Shown here: in pieces, positions 1 to 4,390 of the stretch
How positions within the stretch are numbered: the first letter of the stretch is position 1
Layout of the letters: each line of letters starts with the position of its first letter
Assembly: GCA_024408015.1 (NCBI GenBank)
Contig: JAKSVJ010000039.1
Coordinates: 1 to 8,412, forward strand
Reading direction: 5' to 3'
Source: Clostridia bacterium
GTDB taxonomy: Bacteria > Bacillota > Clostridia > Oscillospirales > CAG-272
Length of the DNA stretch: 8,412 nt
Notes under the pieces: model-generated
Seen by the model: the letters and a program-made list of their open reading frames with translations, nothing else
Databases searched by the model: none
Told to the model about the DNA's origin: nothing
Translations under genes and position numbers: made by a program

Positions 1-23
1 TGCATTTAACACTTGAGGTAGTT

Positions 24-1034
24 ATGAATATTGAAAAACTAAAAAGCGGAAACTATAGAGTTAGATTATTCCTCGGAAAGGATAATAATGGCAAGCAGAT
101 AGTCAAGTCTTTTACAGCTCCAACAAAAAATGAAGCTATTTTTCTAGCCTCCGAATATAAGATAAAATCAAGTAAGTTATACGTTCCAACGTTAAAAGAA
201 GCATGTGATGCTTTCATGGAATTGAAGTCAGATGCTTCGCCAACCACACAACGAAGTCGCAATACTTTCATTAAGACTCGATTCCAACAGTTAATGGATG
301 TGCAGCTTGATAATCTCACTGTTGACATGATTCAAAATCAATTAGACTTTGAAAAAACAAATATCATTCGTGGGCGAAATAAAACTCTCTCATCAAGATA
401 CATGAAAGATATGTTATCTTTCTACCTTATGGTTATAAAAAGGTATTATAGAGATTGTACTTTTCTCATAGAAGATTTCAAAATAGACAAAGAAAAGCAA
501 AAAGAATATAAGTTGCCTACAATTGAAGAAATGCAGAAGATTTATGAGCTAATCAAAGGAACTGATATTGAAATAGGAATTTTACTTGCATCAAGAATGA
601 GTTTGCGTACAAGTGAAATTAGAGGTCTAAAATGGCAAGATGTTTTTGATGGTGTTATCTATATCCATCAAGCCAAAGTTATGAAGGACAAGCTAAAAGA
701 AACCAAAACAAAAACATCCACAAGATATATCCCAATTCCTGAAGATATTCAAGTTGTGTTTGACAACACTCCTAGAACAAGTGAGTTCGTATTTCCACAT
801 TATCAAAATTATTTATACAGGCATTTTTCAAAACTACTAAAAGATAACGGACTACCACATTATACGATACATTCTTTAAGACACTTCTTTGCAACTTATG
901 CTTTGTATAAAGGATGCGATCAAAGAACAGTTGAAGCTATTGGCGGATGGACGCCTTATTCGAAAGTAATGGTTAATACATATCAAAAAGTATTAATCGA
1001 CAAAATGAAGCAAGAAATGAGTAAGATGTGTTGA
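24..1034 (+). CDS. int: Phage tyrosine recombinase (integrase)
   Basis: This is a site-specific recombinase that would join phage attP to a host attB site and, usually with an excisionase, reverse the reaction. Residues 1-47 look like the AP2-like arm-binding domain of Tn916/Sfi21-type integrases (KLKSGNYRVR, then KSFTAPTKNEA). Residues 55-150 are the helical core-binding domain and 165-336 the catalytic domain. The catalytic set is present: Arg195 in SLRTSEIRGLKW, Lys228 (or Lys230) in the beta-hairpin, His283 and Arg286 in HSLRH, Trp309 where many relatives have His, and nucleophile Tyr320 in NTYQK. At 336 aa it is slightly short for the family but complete. ATG at 24 has GAGG five bases upstream. 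The frame is open to the left edge, but the N-terminus fits the family here. The gene converges on the minus-strand late genes, with the putative attP just beyond its stop. Confidence 0.96.
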   Translation: MNIEKLKSGNYRVRLFLGKDNNGKQIVKSFTAPTKNEAIFLASEYKIKSSKLYVPTLKEACDAFMELKSDASPTTQRSRNTFIKTRFQQLMDVQLDNLTVDMIQNQLDFEKTNIIRGRNKTLSSRYMKDMLSFYLMVIKRYYRDCTFLIEDFKIDKEKQKEYKLPTIEEMQKIYELIKGTDIEIGILLASRMSLRTSEIRGLKWQDVFDGVIYIHQAKVMKDKLKETKTKTSTRYIPIPEDIQVVFDNTPRTSEFVFPHYQNYLYRHFSKLLKDNGLPHYTIHSLRHFFATYALYKGCDQRTVEAIGGWTPYSKVMVNTYQKVLIDKMKQEMSKMC

Positions 1035-1050
1035 CAAATAGTTGACACGG

Positions 1051-1081
1051 AAATCCGAAAAGCACCGTCATTGCCGGATTT
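1051..1081. repeat. 7-bp inverted repeat after int
   Basis: AAATCCG (1051-1057) and CGGATTT (1075-1081) are perfect reverse complements separated by 17 bases. No U tract follows on the plus strand, so it is a poor intrinsic terminator. It could be a weak hairpin or part of the recombination site. Confidence 0.4.
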
Positions 1082-1127
1082 TACACACGTTCAAATCATG
1101 TCACCTCGACCAATCCATAATAATAGA

Positions 1128-1173
1128 AAAAAGTCAGTAATAGCCTATATTTCTAGGTATATACTGACTTTTT
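1128..1173. terminator. Bidirectional intrinsic terminator between int and the late cluster
   Basis: AAAAAGTCAGTA (1128-1139) pairs perfectly with TACTGACTTTTT (1162-1173). An inner CCTA/TAGG helix (1144-1147 with 1154-1157) closes a six-base loop, with a small internal mismatch between the two helices. The plus-strand transcript ends in a U run and so does the minus-strand one. The structure can therefore terminate both int and the converging minus-strand cluster. Confidence 0.85.
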
Positions 1174-1174
1174 C

Positions 1175-1258
1175 TCGTGTCATGTTTGTCCATAGATTCG
1201 GAAAATTTTCCAAGATTTCGGAAAAATTTCCAAGATTTTGGACAAAAAGTTGACACGA
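1175..1258. repeat. Long imperfect inverted repeat flanking twin palindromes
   Basis: The left arm 1175-1192 reads TCGTGTCA, a 2-base gap, then TTTGTCCA. The right arm 1239-1258 reads TGGACAAA, a 4-base gap, then TGACACGA. The two 8-base blocks on each side are exact reverse complements of each other, and only gap content and length differ. The arms enclose the tandem palindromic repeats, giving an overall dyad centred near 1215. This would fit symmetric protein binding at a recombination site. Confidence 0.7.
1195..1243. repeat. Tandem ~20-bp repeats, each containing a GGAAA...TTTCC palindrome
   Basis: Two near-identical units occupy 1195-1213 and 1214-1233 (pattern GATT, then CGGAAAA, TTTCCAA). 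A decayed third unit (GATTTTGGAC) starts at 1234. The first unit holds the perfect palindrome GGAAAATTTTCC (1200-1211) and the second holds GGAAAAATTTCC (1220-1231), one base off perfect symmetry. The 20-base period places the sites on the same face of the helix. They may be recombinase core or accessory-factor sites. Confidence 0.75.
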
Positions 1259-1272
1259 AAGTTGACACGAAA
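1249..1272 (+). repeat. Direct repeat pair GTTGACACGAAA x2
   Basis: Two exact 12-base copies lie head to tail at 1249-1260 and 1261-1272. A related copy (GTTGACACGGAA) lies at 1041-1052 beside the int stop, with a shorter GTTGACA at 1030. They are candidate arm-type integrase binding sites. Confidence 0.75.
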
Positions 1273-1279
1273 TCTTGCC

Positions 1280-1738
1280 TCAGAGTCTTATATAATTGTA
1301 ATACATCTTTAGTTTATCTTTTCTTGCGTCAGAATCATTTAAAAATGCATTCGCCATTGTCGCATAAAACTCAGGAACACTAACGCCAAAACGTTCTGCA
1401 ACCTTGTAATAGTCGCTATACATCATGTTCATCGTAACATTAAAATCACGTTCGTCATGATTGTATCCAAGCGATCTAGCGACAGCATTCGTTTGATCAA
1501 TTGTCCAATGTCCGCCCATAGAACCATCTTCGTTTTCCAATTCCTGATTCCATTTAGCATAATCAATGTCAGAAGCTTCCTTACAACCCTCTAACATTTT
1601 TTCCATCTCTGTTAAGTGCTTCCAACATTCAATCATGCCATCAATGGCATTGGATGATCTCTCGGAAACTGGATTAGCCATATACTCGACTATTCCCTTT
1701 TCCAAACGAGACTTATACTCTTCTAGTTTTGTTTTCAT
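1280..1738 (-). CDS. Conserved phage protein of unknown function (152 aa)
   Basis: This is a soluble, mostly helical protein with no signal peptide or membrane segment. Residues 1-55 are charged and helix-forming. Residues 76-135 hold the recognisable part: GGHWTIDQTNAVARSLG, then an MNMMYSDYYKVAERFGV stretch and PEFYATMANAFLND. I recall this pattern from Bacillota phage proteins, possibly the family labelled DUF7841; that label is from memory. No catalytic motif is visible. The start overlaps the stop of the 133-aa gene as ATGA (1735-1738), which suggests translational coupling. Only a weak AAAGG lies upstream. It is the last gene before the bidirectional terminator, so it is the promoter-distal member of the cluster. 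Endolysins often occupy this position, but nothing supports a lytic enzyme. Confidence 0.85.
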   Translation of the reverse strand: MKTKLEEYKSRLEKGIVEYMANPVSERSSNAIDGMIECWKHLTEMEKMLEGCKEASDIDYAKWNQELENEDGSMGGHWTIDQTNAVARSLGYNHDERDFNVTMNMMYSDYYKVAERFGVSVPEFYATMANAFLNDSDARKDKLKMYYNYIRL

Positions 1739-2136
1739 AACTTGACAACCTTTACCGCAAAATTGCCCAGTGTCGGTGTTGAAGTACCACTTGCAACCAC
1801 ACTAAGCTGTGTGCCAGCACAACAATAAACACGCACAATCGCACCAAAACTTGATGCTCTATATTGTGTTGCTGCTGTTGCAATAGTTTCAGTATCTGTA
1901 GCACCAGGAACCGCAATGCCATCCTTATATAATGTTAAGGTTACATCTCCTGCTGTTCCTACATATGTTGCATACACATCAACATCATAATATCCAGGTT
2001 CGCTAATTAATATACTTGTTCCATTAACGGATATGCCGCAACCATACTTTCTCTGAACGTAACCAATCGGTACGACATCGCCTGGATTAACAACTGTCGG
2101 TGTTGTCAACGCTGTATAAATAGCTGGTCTGCCCAT
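1735..2136 (-). CDS. Putative jelly-roll (C1q/TNF-like) phage structural protein
   Basis: This 133-aa protein is built almost entirely of alternating beta-strand residues, Gly, Thr and Val. Segments read like a jelly roll of the C1q/TNF or BclA-C type: ISVNGTSILISEPGYYDVDV (residues 35-54), VTLTLYKDGIAVPGA (65-79), a central strand pair, then LSVVASG and FAVKVVKL at the C-terminus. The GYYDV...LYKDG.AVPGA pattern is common in short proteins of Bacillota phages. Cys33 and the pair Cys105-Cys106 are notable. There is no signal peptide. A role as a decoration, tail-tip or other surface protein is inferred from fold and location; sugar binding is possible but unproven. AAGGAGG ends only three bases before the ATG, an unusually short spacing, and the preceding gene's TAA is nine bases upstream. 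It overlaps the next gene by ATGA. Confidence 0.85.
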   Translation of the reverse strand: MGRPAIYTALTTPTVVNPGDVVPIGYVQRKYGCGISVNGTSILISEPGYYDVDVYATYVGTAGDVTLTLYKDGIAVPGATDTETIATAATQYRASSFGAIVRVYCCAGTQLSVVASGTSTPTLGNFAVKVVKL

Positions 2137-2145
2137 GTTCCTCCT

Positions 2146-2718
2146 TTATACGTTGTTGCATCCACAACCCAACTGAGGAGCTGTGTTGTATACTCCGTAT
2201 GCGTATGGATTAATTTTAGGCACTCCACAGAACATTTGCTGCATCTTCAATTCATTTACTTGTGCTTGAAGTGTAGCTATCTTGTCGGCATCCATTCTTG
2301 ATGAGAGATCATTAATTTTTGCTGTGATACTAGCATTAGAATCAGCTATTGCTTTTTCATTCAAATAACGTGATTCGAGAATCTCTTTAGAAGTATTGCA
2401 GAAGCCTTGAGCCATTGCTGTGTTAGTGTTACCAAATTGCTGTGCAAGCTCATAACCAAGAGAGGAGATACCATTTACAATACCATCAGCTTTTCTTTCT
2501 GTAAGTCCTGATAGATTGCCTAACTGATTTTCCATTCTTGTCGCATTAGCACTATTGTTGATATCTTCCACAGTGGCTGCTCTTCCGTTTCCATTTCCAT
2601 AGAAACCACCATTACCAAAGATGAGAGCAAACAAGATGATTAATATCCAAGAGTTACCAAAACCATTATTGTTGCCTGTTACAGCTGCGATATCACTTAA
2701 TGACATATTTTCGCCCAT
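2146..2718 (-). CDS. Gly/Asn-rich phage protein with short hydrophobic segment and Cys-rich tail
   Basis: This 190-aa protein is of unknown function. Residues 14-22 and 35-46 are Gly/Asn-rich and flank a very hydrophobic stretch (WILIILFALIF, 24-34). That stretch is short for a membrane span unless the flanking residues contribute. Residues 50-125 are helical, and 128-162 look like a coiled coil (INDLSSRMD, then LQAQVNELKMQQ). The C-terminus has CGVPKINPYAYGVY and ends in GCGCNNV, with Cys at 107, 164, 185 and 187. I recognise this design (Gly/Asn-rich hydrophobic start, helical middle, CGC end) from many Bacillota prophage proteins, but I know no proven function. A GGAG sits eight bases before the ATG. 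One hydrophobic segment might suggest a holin-like or membrane role, but the long coil and Cys tail do not fit a typical holin. Confidence 0.88.
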   Translation of the reverse strand: MGENMSLSDIAAVTGNNNGFGNSWILIILFALIFGNGGFYGNGNGRAATVEDINNSANATRMENQLGNLSGLTERKADGIVNGISSLGYELAQQFGNTNTAMAQGFCNTSKEILESRYLNEKAIADSNASITAKINDLSSRMDADKIATLQAQVNELKMQQMFCGVPKINPYAYGVYNTAPQLGCGCNNV

Positions 2719-2745
2719 TGTTTTTTCTCCTTATAATATATATTT

Positions 2746-2759
2746 ACTTTTGCAAAAGT
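2746..2759. repeat. 14-bp perfect palindrome at a gene end
   Basis: ACTTTTGCAAAAGT is a perfect palindrome touching the TGA of the 67-aa gene and lying 27 bases upstream of the next ATG. It has no spacer loop and no U tract, so it is not a convincing terminator. It may be an operator-like site or chance in AT-rich DNA. Confidence 0.5.
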
Positions 2760-2962
2760 CATTTGAAGAACGCTCTAATCATATTCAAATCAATGTTGTT
2801 TTCCTTTGCCACCTGTTCAACTGTTTTATCCTTATTAGCTTCGTAAAACTCTTTGAACTTTGGATTTGTTTCCATCATCTCATTGAATAACTCATTAGGC
2901 GATTTTGAAGTTAGCATGTTCTTTAACATAGCTAAATTTTGAAATGAATTAAAACTAAACAT
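2759..2962 (-). CDS. Small helical phage protein, unknown function (67 aa)
   Basis: This is a short all-helical protein, first gene of the late cluster. The N-terminus (MFSFNSFQNLAMLKNML) is amphipathic. The middle reads NPKFKEFYEANKDKTVEQVAKENNID, a pattern I associate with very small proteins of Clostridia phages (NPxFxxFxxxN, then EQxAKExGI), and the C-terminus is hydrophobic (MIRAFFK). No enzyme or DNA-binding motif is visible. AAAGGAG lies eight bases before the ATG, and a promoter-like pair stands just upstream. The 40 bases to the next gene contain a palindrome but no clear terminator, so the two are probably co-transcribed. Shortness lowers confidence, but the start signals and neighbours make it credible. 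Confidence 0.8.
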   Translation of the reverse strand: MFSFNSFQNLAMLKNMLTSKSPNELFNEMMETNPKFKEFYEANKDKTVEQVAKENNIDLNMIRAFFK

Positions 2963-2983
2963 AGTATCATCTCCTTTGGCTAA

Positions 2984-3011
2984 AGTATAACAAAAATAAC
3001 CATCTAGTCGA
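2984..3011 (-). promoter_or_regulatory. Candidate sigma-A promoter for the late cluster
   Basis: On the minus strand a TATACT -10 (2984-2989) lies 16 bases from a TCGACT -35 (3006-3011, four of six consensus bases). The predicted transcript would start near 2977, at the edge of the AAAGGAG ribosome site, so the leader would be only about 15 bases. The -35 lies inside the terminator hairpin of the preceding gene. Confidence 0.5.
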
Positions 3012-3027
3012 AGTGACTAAATGGTTA
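2992..3027 (-). terminator. Intrinsic terminator after the HTH gene
   Basis: Read on the minus strand, TAACCAT, T and TAGTC pair with GACTA, G and ATGGTTA around a five-base loop. This gives a 13-bp stem with one U-G wobble, followed immediately by five U. It begins 11 bases after the HTH stop and should separate the giant-gene/HTH transcript from the downstream cluster. On the plus strand the wobble becomes a mismatch and there is no proper U run, so it acts in one direction. Confidence 0.82.
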
Positions 3028-3038
3028 CTTTATATGTA

Positions 3039-3245
3039 CTATTTCGTGCTAAACAAATCATCATTCTTTCTTATTATCTTCTTGATTGCATCGTAAGATA
3101 ACTCGAATTCTATTGACAGCTCATCCAACGATACGCCATCAATATACCTGCGTTTGATTATTGCACGATCCCTAGAAGAATGAATGTTCTCATCCACTCT
3201 TCTAGCTATCTCGGAATTGGTTATGCCGATGTCAGCAATTCTCAA
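3039..3245 (-). CDS. Small sigma-70 region-4-like HTH protein
   Basis: This 68-aa protein consists of little more than one helix-turn-helix. Residues 25-60 (RDRAIIKRRYIDGVSLDELS, then ELSYDAIKKIIRK) match the layout of sigma region 4 / LuxR-type HTHs: an invariant-looking RY.DG turn, an E-L-S helix, then a recognition helix. Similar tiny HTH proteins occur in late regions of Clostridia phages. It probably binds DNA or modulates RNA polymerase; a role in switching late genes is inferred. The start codon is TTG, chosen because a strong GAAAGGAG sits seven bases upstream and no ATG fits. It follows the giant gene by 65 bases and is closed by a good terminator. Arg25-Asp26-Arg27 and the basic C-terminal helix would suit DNA contact. 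Confidence 0.8.
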   Translation of the reverse strand: MRIADIGITNSEIARRVDENIHSSRDRAIIKRRYIDGVSLDELSIEFELSYDAIKKIIRKNDDLFSTK

Positions 3246-3300
3246 ATTGAGTCTCCTTTCTATTAGATTTTTCAGTTTGATTCATGCCACATATCGGCAT
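3232..3300 (-). CDS. Possible 22-codon ORF between giant gene and HTH gene
   Basis: ATG at 3300 opens a 22-residue frame (MPICGMNQ..., ending ENC) that overlaps the HTH start by 14 bases. An AGAGGTGAT resembling the extended anti-16S pairing sequence covers the ATG itself, which is poor spacing. The same ribosome site is better placed for a six-codon ORF (MWHESN) starting at ATG 3290-3292. It could be a tiny peptide, a coupling element or a decayed gene start. I do not recognise it. Confidence 0.15.
   Translation of the reverse strand: MPICGMNQTEKSNRKETQFENC
3253..3260 (-). promoter_or_regulatory. Ribosome binding site that fixes a TTG start
   Basis: GAAAGGAG on the minus strand, seven bases before TTG (3243-3245), decides the start of the HTH gene. 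Confidence 0.8.
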
Positions 3301-3310
3301 CACCTCTTTC

Positions 3311-4390
3311 TTATGGTATTAGATTAATTATTGTTTTTTCTACTCCAAGCTTTTCAAGTATTGCTTTCAAGTCTCTTGTAATATTATTAACTGGTATGCC
3401 GAACATCATCGCTATGCTAGCTGCAATGTCTTCAATACCATCTACTACAACATCAGGAGAGCTTCCCTTGATTAACTTGTATGGTAGTTTCGTGAGAGCT
3501 TCGCTCAGATCATTGATAGCATCTACGGATGAGATGTTCAAACCATAGAAGTTACCACCCTTAACCCAATAGCTTACAGCGGAAGAAATAAGGTCTCCAA
3601 CGATTGGGAATCCTCCGGTCAATGATTGAGTCATTGTTGGTATAAGATTCTCGTACCACTCGTCATCTTTGCGGAGAGCGTTTCTTCCGAATCTTAGAGC
3701 TATTACCATCAATGTTTGAACCAACTGAGAAGTGATAACTCTTGATAGCTTTCGCTTCGCACTATTTAGATTAACCTTAGCTGTTGTATTATTTGGATCA
3801 TTTTTGAGCTTATCACTCATTACCTTATATTGTAATGCAGCATCGTATACCAATGACTGGTTTTGGAATGTCTGAGTTCTGAACATGAGCAATGCTTTCA
3901 TTACTGAAGATTGATCTCTCAACATTGAACCTCTTTGCATTACTGTATAGTTTGGCTGAGTCTCTTCTATAACTCTATTATATACTTCAGCAACTTTCTT
4001 ATAGAATTCATCTGACATTCTTGGAACGTCTTTGAAGTTCTCTTCAACAAAGAATTCACTCGCTAGCCACAGTCTCTTTGTTGTAGCTAAGTCCATGGTT
4101 TGTATCCAGTTAAGAGCTTTTGGTAAGTTCTTGTTTTGAGAAGCAATATCACCAAGCTCAATTGTTGAATAACCTCTAGCTCTATATGCATAAAGTGGTG
4201 TGTAGTTTCTTATAAGCTTTTCGCTAATTTCACGATTACTTGTCAATGCTTTAACCAAAGGTTCATATCCTATAACAGCTGCCGCTGTTGGATAAGATGC
4301 CAACTGAGTTAATGCTACCCAAGCATTCAATGTAAGTGTTGCTCCAGCGTAACCGCTTCTTGCTTTGTTGAGTAATGATTCCCACCAGGA
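3311..4390 (-). other. LPD38-like C-terminal region of the giant protein
   Basis: Residues 1290-1648 carry landmarks I associate with 'large polyvalent protein-associated domain 38': ALTQLASYPTAAAVIGYEPL, EETQPNYTVMQRGSMLRDQS and MFRTQTFQNQSLVYDAA. A hydrophobic stretch (LVQTLMVIAL) and a Gly-rich segment (LTGGFPIVGDLI) follow. These could insert into or cross a membrane during ejection; that is inference. Confidence 0.6.

Larger units (their letters stand above)
1030..1272. other. Putative phage attachment region (attP)
   Basis: This gene-free segment lies directly downstream of int and before the 3' end of the opposing gene cluster. In Sfi21-like temperate phages attP occupies this position. 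GTTGACA occurs as a direct pair at 1030 and 1041 and again as a pair at 1249 and 1261. An inverted TGACACG lies at 1176-1182, and a broad imperfect dyad is centred near 1215. Paired short direct repeats on both sides of a central site are the expected layout of integrase arm-type sites. The exact crossover core cannot be fixed without the host attB. No tRNA-like sequence is present. The attP assignment is inference; the repeats are directly visible. Confidence 0.55.

Noticed and set aside
1031..1267. Four exact TTGACA hexamers resembling -35 boxes
   Set aside because: None has a -10-like hexamer 16-18 bases downstream; the nearest TATAAT (1291-1296) is 23 bases from the last. They fit better as repeated recombinase sites.
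1195..1272. CRISPR-like short repeats
   Set aside because: Units are tandem with no unique spacers and no cas genes nearby.
1071..1383. Two short plus-strand frames (60 and 68 aa) downstream of int
   Set aside because: They run through the terminator hairpin and repeats, lack ribosome sites, and the second overlaps the real minus-strand gene.
2146..2718. 190-aa protein as a holin
   Set aside because: It has one short hydrophobic stretch, a long coiled coil and a Cys-rich tail, which do not match holin classes.
2746..2759. Terminator between the 67-aa and 190-aa genes
   Set aside because: The palindrome has no loop spacer, low GC and no U tract, so it would not form a stable terminator hairpin.
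2621..2890. 89-aa plus-strand frame
   Set aside because: It is antisense to two well-supported genes and crosses their intergenic region, with no start signal.
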